In this document: in pieces, positions 1 through 8,982 of the stretch | How the letters are laid out: the number at the start of each line of letters is the position of its first letter | Position numbering within the stretch: position 1 is the first letter of the stretch | DNA from: Idiomarina piscisalsi | Lineage (GTDB): Bacteria > Pseudomonadota > Gammaproteobacteria > Enterobacterales > Alteromonadaceae | Direction: 5' to 3' | Length of the DNA stretch: 64,000 nt | NCBI RefSeq assembly: GCF_003987095.1 | Contig: NZ_PIQA01000001.1 | Location: 248,001 to 312,000 of the forward strand | Notes under the pieces: generated by a model | What the model was told of the DNA's origin: nothing | The model's database searches: none | What the model saw: the letters and a program-made list of their open reading frames with translations, nothing else | Program-made: the position numbers and the translations under genes

Positions 1-710
1 TTAACCATGCTCGGGAAGAGTTCGGCCAACGCAATATTGAAGACCTACCTATTACTTATGGCGCTGTGGCAACAGACCTCTACAGTGGCCGTGAAATTTG
101 GTTACGGAAAGGGGATTTATACGACGCATCGAGAGCTTCCTGCGCCATGCCTGGGGTTCTGTCACCTAAGGCGTTTGACGGACGCTGGTTAATTGATGGT
201 GGACTGGTTAACCCTGTTCCCGTGTCGCTGTGTCGGGCCCTGGGTGCTGACTTTGTTATAGCCGTGCATTTGAATTCTCAGTTGAACTCCCGGGCGGTAG
301 AGAAAAGAGGTCGCAGTATTCCGCCGCAAACAGAGACTGAACAGCTCGAAAAGGAAAAAGCTGAAATAGAAAGACATGCGGAAGACGATAATGGCTTTTT
401 CGATAATCTGTGGTCGGGCAGTAAAGAATATTTAGACAGCTTTAAAGAGCGTTTTAAAAGCAATGGGCATAAAGCGCCGGGTATGTTCAGTGTCATGGCA
501 AGTTCTATAGATATTATGCAGGAGCGTATTACTAAGGCACGTATGGCGGGCGATCCGCCGGATGTTTTAGTGCAGCCCAAACTTGGTCATATCGGCATTA
601 TGGAGTTTTATCGTGGGCAGGAAGCTATTGATATTGGTTATGACACTACCACACGTATGCGTGATTTGATCATGGATGAAATTGAGTTATACAGAGAGCG
701 CCGCGGTTAA
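1..710 (+). CDS. Patatin-like phospholipase (RssA type), 3' part only
   Basis: The reading frame is already open at base 3, so the gene starts upstream of the window and only about the last 235 residues are present. Seen: the ATDLYSGRE and ASCAMPGVLSP segments and the DGGLVNPVPV motif, which carries the catalytic Asp of the Ser-Asp dyad in patatin-family lipid acyl hydrolases. The nucleophile motif GxSxG would lie before the window. After the conserved core comes a charged linker (about 300-400 nt), then a C-terminal region of unknown role. Known for the family: serine lipid acyl hydrolases, cytoplasmic or membrane associated; RssA itself has no firm physiological role. It converges on putP, from which it is separated by a shared terminator hairpin. 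The first in-frame ATG in the window (base 66) is internal and should not be taken as the start. Confidence 0.85.
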   Translation, partial: NHAREEFGQRNIEDLPITYGAVATDLYSGREIWLRKGDLYDASRASCAMPGVLSPKAFDGRWLIDGGLVNPVPVSLCRALGADFVIAVHLNSQLNSRAVEKRGRSIPPQTETEQLEKEKAEIERHAEDDNGFFDNLWSGSKEYLDSFKERFKSNGHKAPGMFSVMASSIDIMQERITKARMAGDPPDVLVQPKLGHIGIMEFYRGQEAIDIGYDTTTRMRDLIMDEIELYRERRG

Positions 711-772
711 GCGGCGCCCAAACTTTCAAGCCTATTCTTTAGTAGCCGCCATAAGGACCGACAGCTAGAAAC

Positions 773-804
773 AAAAAAGACCAGCACGATAGGCTGGTCT
801 TTTT
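773..804. terminator. Bidirectional rho-independent terminator between phospholipase gene and putP
   Basis: An 8-bp perfect stem (AGACCAGC at 778-785, GCTGGTCT at 793-800) with a 7-nt loop is flanked by an A-run on the left and a T-run on the right, so it can end transcription from both convergent genes. Confidence 0.85.
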
Positions 805-832
805 ATAGGTTTACGGCGTGGCGTGTTGTTAG

Positions 833-2362
833 TTAGCCTTGTTTGTCACCGTGATAGTAATCATCGATAACGCTTTCCATTTCTTCGAACTTATCTTGCA
901 GTTCTTTCTCTGGCTCAGCAGTTAGTTTGCTGAAAATGATGATAGCCAGTGTTGATAAGATGAAGCCTGGCACAATTTCGTAGACGTAAGCAGATAGCTG
1001 CTCGCCGCCAAAGGTTGGGCCGTAAATCCAGAACAGTACTGTAATAGCACCTGCCAACATACCGGCAAGAGCACCATGACGGTTCATGCGTTTCCAGAAC
1101 AGGCTCAGAATAACCACAGGACCAAATGCGGCGCCGAAGCCGGCCCATGCGTTACTGACCAGACTTAAAATGGTGTTCTCTGGGTTCCATGCTAACCAAA
1201 TAGCCACTAACGAAACCGCCAATACTGACATACGACCGACGAATACCAGTTCTTTTTCACTCGCGTCTTTACGTAAGAAGGCTTTATAAAAGTCTTCCGT
1301 CAGCGAGCTCGAGCTAACCAATAGCTGCGAAGAAATTGTACTCATAATGGCTGCCAGAATTGCCGCCAGCAGGAAGCCACCAATCAATGGGTGGAATAAG
1401 AACTGTGAGAAAATGATGAAAATAGTCTCAGCATCCGGCAATGTCATCTTGGTTTCTGCGACATAGGCAATACCGACAAAACCAGTTGCCATAGCGCCGA
1501 TGATAGATACCGTCATCCATGAAATACCAATGCGACGTGCAGCTTTCACGTCACTGACAGAGCGAATAGCCATGAAACGAACAATGATGTGTGGCTGACC
1601 AAAATAGCCGAGACCCCAGGCAAGCAAAGAAAGAATACCTAAGGTGCCTAGTATTTCACCGGTGGCCCCATCCTTAAAGAATGCTAAGAAGTCAGGGTTA
1701 ATCTCACTGACTTGGCCCACAACACTGCTATAACCGCCAAGCTCAGCAAAGGCGACAATAGGCACCAGAACCAGAGCCACGAACATAATGCAGCCTTGAA
1801 CAAAGTCCGTCATGCTTACTGCTAAGAAACCACCGAACAGGGTGTAAGCACATACCACACCGGCGGTCACCCAAAGACCCGTGGTGTAGTCCATGCCGAA
1901 TGAGCTGTCGAACAGCTTACCGCCGGCAACCAGACTGGCTGAGGTGTAAAGCGTAAAGAAGATAATAATAACCACAGACGAGAATATACGCAGTCTACGG
2001 CCTTTATCATTGAAGCGGTTTGCAAAGTAGTCCGGAATTGTAATGGAGTCGTTTGCAACCTCTGTATAGGTTCTTAAGCGTGGTGCTACGATAACGTAGT
2101 TTAGATACGCGCCAATGACCAGACCCACTGCAATCCACAGCTGCGAGACACCTGAGACATAAATTGCACCGGGTAAGCCCATCAGCATCCAACCACTCAT
2201 GTCAGATGCACCCGCAGATAACGCGGTAACGCCAGGACCGAGGCCTCGACCACCTAGCATGTAACCTGATACTGAGTCAGTTGACTTTTTGTAGGCGTAA
2301 AGACCAATACCTAGCATGGCGATAAAATACGCTGCTAGTGATATCAGAGTACCTGTTTCCAC
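833..2362 (-). CDS. putP: Sodium/proline symporter
   Basis: Na+-coupled proline uptake across the inner membrane (solute:sodium symporter family). The 509-residue length fits PutP (about 500), and about 13 hydrophobic segments are visible. The SDMSGWML segment at residues 53-60 lines up with the E. coli PutP region holding Asp55 and Ser57, which contribute to sodium and substrate binding (family knowledge). The C-terminus is a charged cytoplasmic tail (EPEKELQDKFEEME). No putA lies nearby. The gene starts only 24 bases after the sapF stop codon in the same direction with no terminator visible between, so it may be read through from the pspF-sap transcript. Imported proline would serve as nutrient or osmoprotectant. 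Confidence 0.93.
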   Translation of the reverse strand: METGTLISLAAYFIAMLGIGLYAYKKSTDSVSGYMLGGRGLGPGVTALSAGASDMSGWMLMGLPGAIYVSGVSQLWIAVGLVIGAYLNYVIVAPRLRTYTEVANDSITIPDYFANRFNDKGRRLRIFSSVVIIIFFTLYTSASLVAGGKLFDSSFGMDYTTGLWVTAGVVCAYTLFGGFLAVSMTDFVQGCIMFVALVLVPIVAFAELGGYSSVVGQVSEINPDFLAFFKDGATGEILGTLGILSLLAWGLGYFGQPHIIVRFMAIRSVSDVKAARRIGISWMTVSIIGAMATGFVGIAYVAETKMTLPDAETIFIIFSQFLFHPLIGGFLLAAILAAIMSTISSQLLVSSSSLTEDFYKAFLRKDASEKELVFVGRMSVLAVSLVAIWLAWNPENTILSLVSNAWAGFGAAFGPVVILSLFWKRMNRHGALAGMLAGAITVLFWIYGPTFGGEQLSAYVYEIVPGFILSTLAIIIFSKLTAEPEKELQDKFEEMESVIDDYYHGDKQG

Positions 2363-2386
2363 ATTAAACTCCTGTTGTTTTGGTTT

Positions 2387-3199
2387 TTAGTCAGCGATCT
2401 TTTTTGCTTTGTCGCTTTTGAATTTAATCTGCTTATTTAAGTGGTCATGCAGCAACTGATGAACATAAGGTTGCTGATCATCACCTAGTACTATGTCTGT
2501 TTTATCAAACACGATCATTTTACCACGATATAAAATTAATATCTTATCAGCAATGTGTTTCACAATTTGCGGCGAATGAGTCACTAAAATATACGAAATA
2601 CCCATATCTTGCTGGAGATCGAGCATAAGGTTAATAATTTGAGCTCTAACTGATGGGTCGAGCCCAACCAAGGCTTCATCGGCAACGACAATCTGCGGCT
2701 CGAGGATGATAGCCCGTGCAATACAAACACGCTGTTTTTGTCCACTGGACAGCATATGCGGGTAAAACTCCCCATGCTCCGTTAGCATACCCACTCGCCT
2801 CAAAGCTATATCGATTTTTTCGTTACGCTCTTGCGCCGTTAAGTTGGTATTGAACTTTAAAGGCTCTTCAAGCTGTTTACGGAGAGTAAGGTGAGTATTC
2901 AGGGAGTTCTCACTGTCCTGAAATATCATTCGGATATTGTGACAACGCTGCTGGTAATGCTGGTTATGTAGCTTTTGGCCGTTTAGCCACAGTTCACCAG
3001 AGCTGGGGTTATCTACGCCGGCAATGATTTTTGCCAGTGTTGATTTGCCGGAGCCTGTTTCGCCCATAACCGCCAGCGTTTCACCTGCATCGATATGAAA
3101 AGATATTGGCTCTATCGCCACTGACTTTTGACTCCAGGGCCACGCCTTACGGGGACGGTACGTTTTACCGAGGTTTTTGACTTCCAGTAAATGGCTCAT
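2387..3199 (-). CDS. sapF: Sap ABC transporter ATP-binding protein SapF
   Basis: One of the two ATPase subunits of the SapBCDF inner-membrane importer-type complex. Seen: Walker A GETGSGKST at residues 46-54, ABC signature LSSGQKQR, Walker B IVVADEAL and a switch histidine in VTHSPQ. Length 270, against 268 in E. coli. It lacks the C-terminal cysteine-containing extension present in SapD, as usual for SapF. The ATG overlaps the sapD end by 4 bases, indicating coupled translation. Known for the family: Sap was described for antimicrobial peptide resistance, and E. coli SapBCDF has been reported as a putrescine exporter, so substrate here is open. Confidence 0.9.
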   Translation of the reverse strand: MSHLLEVKNLGKTYRPRKAWPWSQKSVAIEPISFHIDAGETLAVMGETGSGKSTLAKIIAGVDNPSSGELWLNGQKLHNQHYQQRCHNIRMIFQDSENSLNTHLTLRKQLEEPLKFNTNLTAQERNEKIDIALRRVGMLTEHGEFYPHMLSSGQKQRVCIARAIILEPQIVVADEALVGLDPSVRAQIINLMLDLQQDMGISYILVTHSPQIVKHIADKILILYRGKMIVFDKTDIVLGDDQQPYVHQLLHDHLNKQIKFKSDKAKKIAD

Positions 3200-4188
3200 G
3201 ACTCAAGCTCCAAAAGCGGGAAATGGCAATGGAAGACACGTTGCTGTTTTTGGGTTGCCAGTGGTGCTTTTACACACTGCTTTTGCGCATAAGGGCAGCG
3301 AGGACCAAGGCGACAGCCAATCGGCATATGACGTAACGTCGGAATAGCTCCCGGCAATGTCGGCAGGCGTGCTTTATGAGGCAGCTCTTGTTGTGTTTGC
3401 AGCGACATTCTGAGCATTGAGTCGGTATAAGGGTGGGCCGGATGGTTAATAACTTCCTCCGCAGGCCCTGTTTCCATAAGCTGACCGCAGTACAATAAAG
3501 TCAGTTGTTTAGTCTCCGGCAAAATAGACGTCAGGTCCTGAGAAATTAGCAGCACAGACATTTCCTGACTGGCTGCCAGTCGCGCTAAAAGCCGATGAAT
3601 TTGTAACTTCGTCGATGGCTCCATAGCTGTTGTTGGTTCGTCAGCAATGAGTAGACGAGGGCGGTGAGCAATGGCAATGGCGATACTGACTTTTTGAGCA
3701 ACCCCTTGCGAGAGCTCAAACGGATAACTGTCTATGACTGACTCGTGATCGCGAATACCTACCCGGTGCAATAACCGCTTAACCCGGGTTTTCCTGTCCA
3801 CACGGCGTCGCATGAACGTGCCGCGTACATCGCCTTCAGGAATAGCTTCAACAATTTGTTGTTCAACAGTACTATTTGGATCCAGGTAAGAATATGGATC
3901 CTGAAATATCATGGCCATATCCCGACCGGTCACAGCGCGGCGTTGTTTGGTGTTCATGGCTAATAAGTCCTGGCCGTTCCACCACAGTCGGTCCGCGGTT
4001 ACCTCCCAGTTGGGGTTAGTAAAACCAACAATAGCTTTTGCCAAAAGACTCTTACCGGAGCCAGATTCGCCAACCAGGCTATGAATTTCCCCTTTACCGA
4101 GTTGTAAGTTTACCTTATCCAGCACCCGAACGATTCCGTGCGGTGTTTTCATTTCAACTGTTAAGTTGCGAATATCCAGTAACTGCAT
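3196..4188 (-). CDS. sapD: Sap ABC transporter ATP-binding protein SapD
   Basis: Partner ATPase to SapF. Seen: Walker A GESGSGKSL near residue 38, signature region LSQGVAQKV with an atypical second half compared with LSGGQ, Walker B LLIADEPT, and a C-terminal oligopeptide-transporter-type extension with several cysteines (CRLGPRCPYAQKQC). Its 330 residues match E. coli SapD. It shares one base with the sapC stop and four with the sapF start, so the three genes are translationally chained. The C-terminal cysteines are typical of Dpp/Opp-type ATPases, some of which bind an iron-sulfur cluster; whether this one does cannot be read from sequence. Confidence 0.9.
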   Translation of the reverse strand: MQLLDIRNLTVEMKTPHGIVRVLDKVNLQLGKGEIHSLVGESGSGKSLLAKAIVGFTNPNWEVTADRLWWNGQDLLAMNTKQRRAVTGRDMAMIFQDPYSYLDPNSTVEQQIVEAIPEGDVRGTFMRRRVDRKTRVKRLLHRVGIRDHESVIDSYPFELSQGVAQKVSIAIAIAHRPRLLIADEPTTAMEPSTKLQIHRLLARLAASQEMSVLLISQDLTSILPETKQLTLLYCGQLMETGPAEEVINHPAHPYTDSMLRMSLQTQQELPHKARLPTLPGAIPTLRHMPIGCRLGPRCPYAQKQCVKAPLATQKQQRVFHCHFPLLELES

Positions 4189-5081
4189 TAGCTGTTCACC
4201 CTTTCGCTGAGCGCACGGCGCAGACTGTCGCCGACAATATTAATCGACATTATGGTGACGAATAAGGTTACGCCCGGCAACACCATTGACCAAGGCGATA
4301 AATACACTTCGTCAAGGCTGCGTGCCAGCATGCTTCCCCACTCAGGGGTCGGTGACTGTATACCAAGCCCCAGAAAGCTTAACGCAGCAATGTCCATAAT
4401 AGCCACAGATAAAGACACGGTCAGTTGCATAACCAGTATGGGGGTAATGTTCGGCAAGATAACCCGGTACAGCAGGTAAGGTTTGGAACAGCCATTAAGT
4501 CGCGACGCGGTGACATAGTCTTTGTGCCACTCCTGATGCACAGCATTACGAGTGACAAAAATAAATTGAGGTATCAGTGACAGGGTAATAGCTAACGCAA
4601 CATTAAATAACCCCGTCCCTAATATGGCAATAATAATCAGTGCCATTAAAAATGAGGGAATAGAGAGCAAGGTGTCGAATACGCGTGAAAATGTCTGATA
4701 TTTAATGGTACGGTCAATGCCCAAAACGGCTCCGATAACCATGCCAATAATGGACGAAACAGCGACCATAAGAATTGGCAGACCCAGGCTGTAAATACTA
4801 CCGATAAGCAATCGTGACAGCATGTCCCTGCCAAGGTCATCCGTTCCCATTAGAAATTGAATGTTGCCTTGTTCCGTCCACGACGGAGGCAGCGAAACGG
4901 CATCCGCAAATTGCATCGACGTACTGTAGGGGGCAAGTATAGGAGAAAAAATAACAACCAGAATCATTGCCAACAGGATGTACAACGCCGTCATGGAAAG
5001 CAGGCGCTCTTTAAAGCGGCGCCATACCAGCGTTAACGGGCTGGGGTTTTCGTCTTTGTAATACAGGTTAATATGCGGCAT
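4188..5081 (-). CDS. sapC: Sap ABC transporter permease SapC
   Basis: Inner-membrane permease of the DppC/OppC type. Seen: an N-terminal cytoplasmic stretch, a first membrane helix at about residues 33-52, a periplasmic loop, then the five-helix binding-protein-dependent transport core with the EAA-like loop around NGCSKPYLLYRVILP that contacts the ATPases. Length 297, against 296 in E. coli SapC. It begins one base after the sapB stop region and runs directly into sapD, so it belongs to the sap operon. Confidence 0.9.
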   Translation of the reverse strand: MPHINLYYKDENPSPLTLVWRRFKERLLSMTALYILLAMILVVIFSPILAPYSTSMQFADAVSLPPSWTEQGNIQFLMGTDDLGRDMLSRLLIGSIYSLGLPILMVAVSSIIGMVIGAVLGIDRTIKYQTFSRVFDTLLSIPSFLMALIIIAILGTGLFNVALAITLSLIPQFIFVTRNAVHQEWHKDYVTASRLNGCSKPYLLYRVILPNITPILVMQLTVSLSVAIMDIAALSFLGLGIQSPTPEWGSMLARSLDEVYLSPWSMVLPGVTLFVTIMSINIVGDSLRRALSERVNS

Positions 5082-5082
5082 G

Positions 5083-6096
5083 TTATTCCTGCCTCACAAT
5101 AGGGAATCGCCATCCACGATAGAGATCCACCACTAAGTTAAACAGTAAAATAGTCAAGGCGATAATCAGTACACAAGCCTGGATGACAGGAAAGTCGCGC
5201 TCGAAAATAGCACGTACTAGCCAGTTACCAATGCCCGGCCAGTTGAATATAGACTCGATAACAATGCTATTGCTGAGTAACAAGCTGAAAATAAGTGGCA
5301 CTTGCTGCAAGACTGACTGCGTGGCATTTGGCACAGCGTGTTTTATTAACACTTGAAACTCGTTAAGACCGCGGGCTCTTGCCGCTTTGACGTATGGCTT
5401 TTGCAGCATTTCCTGAGTGGCGTTACGCATTAGTCTAAGCAGCAGCATCATTGGCATGATGGAGAGAATAATCACCGGCAGAATAAGGTGATTAAGTGCA
5501 TCCTGAAGTGCTGCCGCTTTATAGTCTGAGTCGCTTATTACAATATCAATTAAAATTGACCCGGACTGAGGGGCAATACCGTATAACGGATTGATTTGCC
5601 CGGTAATAGGCAGCCAGTCTAGTTTTACTGCAAAAAACAGAATAAGTAGCTGAGCTAACCAGAACACCGGAATGGAGTAACCTGCCATGGCCAGGCTAAT
5701 AACGCCTTTATCAATGGGCCCACGAAACTGGGTGGCAGCAAAGATACCGCTGAGTACACCAATAAGTACCGCAAGAACTAATGCGCCGACAATAAGCTCC
5801 AGAGAAGCGAAGAGGTGTTGATAGGTATGCTCGAAAACATAGTCGCCGGAGCTGAGAGAAGCTCCCCAGTTGCCTGACAACAAGTTCTGCATATAGTTAA
5901 TGTACTGAAATGCGATGTTTTTATCGGCACCTCGTATTTCTGAAATAACCGGGTAATAGTCGCTAAAAGTTCGCACCCCAGTCATATTGGTGACAGGGTC
6001 GCCGGGAAAGAAAAAGTTAAGAGAAAAAGTGAATACCGTTAATAAAAAGAACGCAATAATAAAAACAAACAAACGGCTGCTGAGGTAACGGATCAT
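5083..6096 (-). CDS. sapB: Sap ABC transporter permease SapB
   Basis: Second permease subunit, DppB/OppB type. Seen: the N-terminal helix MIRYLSSRLFVFIIAFFLL, a long periplasmic loop, then the transport core with the EAA loop ARARGLNEFQVLIKHAVPNA. At 337 residues it is slightly longer than E. coli SapB (321), with the extra residues apparently in the periplasmic loop around residues 170-195. Its start overlaps the sapA stop by 4 bases, giving translational coupling. It would form the heterodimeric pore with SapC. Confidence 0.9.
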   Translation of the reverse strand: MIRYLSSRLFVFIIAFFLLTVFTFSLNFFFPGDPVTNMTGVRTFSDYYPVISEIRGADKNIAFQYINYMQNLLSGNWGASLSSGDYVFEHTYQHLFASLELIVGALVLAVLIGVLSGIFAATQFRGPIDKGVISLAMAGYSIPVFWLAQLLILFFAVKLDWLPITGQINPLYGIAPQSGSILIDIVISDSDYKAAALQDALNHLILPVIILSIMPMMLLLRLMRNATQEMLQKPYVKAARARGLNEFQVLIKHAVPNATQSVLQQVPLIFSLLLSNSIVIESIFNWPGIGNWLVRAIFERDFPVIQACVLIIALTILLFNLVVDLYRGWRFPIVRQE

Positions 6097-7721
6097 TGTT
6101 CGCTCTCCTCAGCTGTTGTCACTTTGGTTGCCAGGCGAAAGTTGATTCCCCCATAAGGCGGTAACTGGACGCCTCGTACTGATTTTTTCTGAGCCTGGTA
6201 GCGGCGTGAATGAGCGATAGGTAATAGCGGTAGCTGCTGGTTGAGTATGTGTTGAGCGCTTTGATAGAGCGCCTTGCGTTCATTGGCGTTAGTTGTCGCA
6301 ATGGCTTCGTACAACAGCTGGTCAAACCCAGGGTGACACCAGTTAGCGCGGTTACCGCCGGTTGCTACCGCAGCGCAGCTTAATAACGGCCGGAAGAAGT
6401 TATCCGGGTCAGCATTGTCTGCGTACCAACCTATTAAAACAGTGTCGTGTTCGCCACGCGACAAGCGTCGTCTAAAGGTATTCCACTCATAAGAAACAAT
6501 ACGGGCATTCACACCGACTTGTGCAAGGTCCGACTGCATAAGCTCTGCCATTCTGCGTGCATTAGGGTTGTAGACACGCTGGACTGGCATTGCCCAGATA
6601 TTAATACTGAGTTCACTGTGGCCAGCTTCTTCAAGCAGTTTGCGGGCTTTCTCAGGGTTGTAGTCATATTGAATTCCCTGATTATCGTAAGCCCAGGACG
6701 TTGGTGGTAGTATTGAGCGTGCCAACTCCGCGTTACCGTAGTAAATTGTATCAATAATGGCCTGGCGATTTATGGCATGGCTGAGCGCCTGGCGAACCAG
6801 TGGATCATCAAACGGTGGCCTCTTTGTATTAAACGCCCAAAACGAGACATTCGGGCTAACCTCGTTAGTGACTATTATGTCATCGCGATTCAAAGCCTGA
6901 AGTTCGCTAATAAGCGGGTAAGGAATAATATCGCATTCACCGGTAACCAGTTTTAACATGCGTTTATTGGCATTGGGAGTAATGGAGTAGACTAGCTGTT
7001 TAATTCCGGGGCCTTCACGCCAATAATCAGGATGTTTTGTGTAGCGTATTAGCACGTCCTTGCGGAAGCTTTCAAAGCGATAAGGGCCAGTACCTATGGG
7101 TTTTTGATCGATTAAGTAGGGCATGTCCTTAACGGACAGTAATTGGGCGTACTCTGCTGACAGAATAATGGCGAAGTCGGTCGCTAAATTTGCAAGAAAA
7201 GAACTGTCAGCATTATTCAACACAATGTCGACGGTCATTTCATCGACTTTCACTACCTTTTGAATGAGTTTATCGAGCCCGGTGGCGCTGAAGAATGGGT
7301 AACTGCCGCCAACGTTGTGATAAAGACTGGTTTCATCAAGCCAGCGATTAAAACTAAAGCGCACGTCTTCTGCATTGAACTCACGGGTTGGTGAAAAATA
7401 GTCTGTCGAGTGAAACTCGACACCTTCGCGTAAATAAAAGCGATAGCGCGTACCGTTATCAAGAGGCTCCCAGCTTTCGGCGAGCGCCGGCACAAAGGCC
7501 TGCTTTTCAGCGTCGTAGTCAATTAAACGGTCATAAAGCTGGGCTGCGGTAGCGTCGACGGTTGTGCCTGAGGTAACCAGTTGCGGGTTGAAGGTGTCGG
7601 GGTTGCCCTCTGAACAGTAGATAATGCCTTCGGACAGCGGCGTCACTTCTTCTGTGCTGGGTTCACAGCCGCTCAGTAGTATGGTTGTTGCTGAAATGAG
7701 TAAAGAAAACGCTTTAGTCAT
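6093..7721 (-). CDS. sapA: Sap periplasmic peptide-binding lipoprotein SapA
   Basis: Solute-binding protein of family 5 (SBP_bac_5). Seen: a lipoprotein signal peptide with lipobox LLSGC (Cys about residue 19), then family-5 features such as the GTGPYRFESFRKD segment and the PLVRQALSHAINRQ segment. Length 542 against 547 in E. coli SapA, including its signal. It is predicted to be lipid-anchored in the periplasm, which differs from the soluble SapA of enterobacteria. The start overlaps the end of pspF by 8 bases, so the regulator gene leads straight into the transporter operon. Ligand cannot be assigned from sequence: peptide, heme and polyamine have all been discussed for Sap systems. Confidence 0.9.
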   Translation of the reverse strand: MTKAFSLLISATTILLSGCEPSTEEVTPLSEGIIYCSEGNPDTFNPQLVTSGTTVDATAAQLYDRLIDYDAEKQAFVPALAESWEPLDNGTRYRFYLREGVEFHSTDYFSPTREFNAEDVRFSFNRWLDETSLYHNVGGSYPFFSATGLDKLIQKVVKVDEMTVDIVLNNADSSFLANLATDFAIILSAEYAQLLSVKDMPYLIDQKPIGTGPYRFESFRKDVLIRYTKHPDYWREGPGIKQLVYSITPNANKRMLKLVTGECDIIPYPLISELQALNRDDIIVTNEVSPNVSFWAFNTKRPPFDDPLVRQALSHAINRQAIIDTIYYGNAELARSILPPTSWAYDNQGIQYDYNPEKARKLLEEAGHSELSINIWAMPVQRVYNPNARRMAELMQSDLAQVGVNARIVSYEWNTFRRRLSRGEHDTVLIGWYADNADPDNFFRPLLSCAAVATGGNRANWCHPGFDQLLYEAIATTNANERKALYQSAQHILNQQLPLLPIAHSRRYQAQKKSVRGVQLPPYGGINFRLATKVTTAEESEQ

Positions 7722-8793
7722 TATTCGCGGCCGCTCCGTCCAGCAGTTGGTATTTCTTTAAGTATCCTCTGAGCTGATGATAGGTCAAACCGAGATAAGA
7801 TGCTGTCTTTTTTTGATTAAATTGCGACAACCGGAGCGCTTGTTTTAGCAGTTCTTTCTCGTAGTCCTGTGAGAGCTGTTTAAATTCGACAGGCTCATCG
7901 GGCTTCAACGTCGAGGTTACTTTTGAATGACCGTTGTCTGACGCTGGCTCCGGCGGTGCGTTTTCTGAGACCTGAGGGCTTGACTGCGTTGCTGTTGAGA
8001 TACCGGGACGGAAAGGACTGTCGAACGGATCAAGAATAATATCATTAATGGGAACGTGGCCATTGCCTAACCGGTACAGGCTACGCTCAACGGTGTTTTT
8101 AAGCTCACGGACATTGCCCGGCCAGTCATAGCTTAAAAGAATTTTACGAGCTTTTTCGGTAAAGCCACTAAAGAGTTCAAGCTCCATTTCCCGAGCCATT
8201 GATACAGCAAAGTGTTCTGCCAGCACCATAATATCTTCTCGTCTTTCCCGAAGGGGAGGCAGCGTTATAACGTCGAAGGCTAAACGGTCGAGTAAGTCGG
8301 AGCGAAACTTACCTTTTTCTGCAAGAGTAGGTAAGTCTTCATTTGTTGCTGCAATTAAGCGGGTGTCGACTTTAACCGGCTGGCGGCCACCGACACGCTC
8401 AAATTCACCGTATTCAATGACGCGGAGCAGCTTTTCCTGAACCCGTAAGGACGTGTTGGCCAGTTCATCCAAAAATAACGACCCACCGTCGGCGCGCTCA
8501 AAACGACCTTCGTGACGCTTCGCCGCGCCGGTAAATGCTCCAGCCTCGTGTCCGAAGAGTTCGCTGTCTAGCAGGTTTTCATTTAAAGCGGCGCAGTTGA
8601 GGGTTAAATACTGCTGTTGCCAGCGTTGTGACAGGTAATGGCAGCGCGCAGCAATAAGCTCTTTACCGGTACCACGCTCACCAATAATAAGGACGGGCTT
8701 ATTTAAAGGGGCTATTTGTGAAATCTGTTCCAGAACTTCAACAAAGCTGTTGGACTGACCAATTAAATTGTCTGATGGACGCGAATTACTCAT
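7714..8793 (-). CDS. pspF: Psp operon transcriptional activator PspF (sigma-54 enhancer-binding protein)
   Basis: AAA+ activator that opens sigma-54 promoters of the psp genes and is held inactive by PspA (family knowledge). Seen: no N-terminal receiver domain, as in PspF; Walker A GERGTGKE at residues 38-45; GAFTGA loop at 85-90, which contacts sigma-54; Walker B GGSLFLDE; a Ser/Pro/Gln-rich linker from about 245 to 310; and a Fis-type helix-turn-helix at the C-terminus (KKTASYLGLTYHQLRGYL). At 359 residues it is about 30 longer than E. coli PspF because of the linker. It is divergent from pspA, with the shared 190-bp region carrying the candidate enhancer and sigma-54 promoter, and overlaps sapA. 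Confidence 0.94.
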   Translation of the reverse strand: MSNSRPSDNLIGQSNSFVEVLEQISQIAPLNKPVLIIGERGTGKELIAARCHYLSQRWQQQYLTLNCAALNENLLDSELFGHEAGAFTGAAKRHEGRFERADGGSLFLDELANTSLRVQEKLLRVIEYGEFERVGGRQPVKVDTRLIAATNEDLPTLAEKGKFRSDLLDRLAFDVITLPPLRERREDIMVLAEHFAVSMAREMELELFSGFTEKARKILLSYDWPGNVRELKNTVERSLYRLGNGHVPINDIILDPFDSPFRPGISTATQSSPQVSENAPPEPASDNGHSKVTSTLKPDEPVEFKQLSQDYEKELLKQALRLSQFNQKKTASYLGLTYHQLRGYLKKYQLLDGAAANND

Positions 8794-8847
8794 CGACTGA
8801 GCCTTAATTATAGTTATTTTTGCTAATTATTAGTCTATTTCACGAAC

Positions 8848-8872
8848 TGTGACAATGCCTGGTTATGTCACA
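8848..8872. promoter_or_regulatory. Candidate PspF upstream activating site (inverted repeat)
   Basis: A perfect 7-bp inverted repeat, TGTGACA (8848-8854) and TGTCACA (8866-8872), separated by 11 bp. Its centre is about 87 bp upstream of the transcription start predicted from the sigma-54 promoter, a normal distance for an enhancer. It also lies just upstream of the pspF start, where binding could repress pspF. Assignment to PspF is inference from position. Confidence 0.5.
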
Positions 8873-8918
8873 AAATATAAAAAACCTTATTAATCATTGC
8901 TCTAGCTAAATATAAAAA

Positions 8919-8936
8919 GTTGGCTCGATACTTGAA
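8919..8936 (+). promoter_or_regulatory. Sigma-54 promoter of pspA
   Basis: TTGGCTCGATACTTGAA matches the -24/-12 pattern: TGGC at 8921-8924, seven bases, then TTGA at 8932-8935. The -12 element reads TTGA, not TTGC, so it is imperfect. Transcription should begin near 8947, leaving about 36 nt before the pspA ATG. Sigma-54 control of pspA by PspF is established in enterobacteria and the activator gene is adjacent. Confidence 0.75.
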
Positions 8937-8982
8937 TAATGTATGAGCGAATAAATCATTAGCTATGTAAGAGGTATTTATT

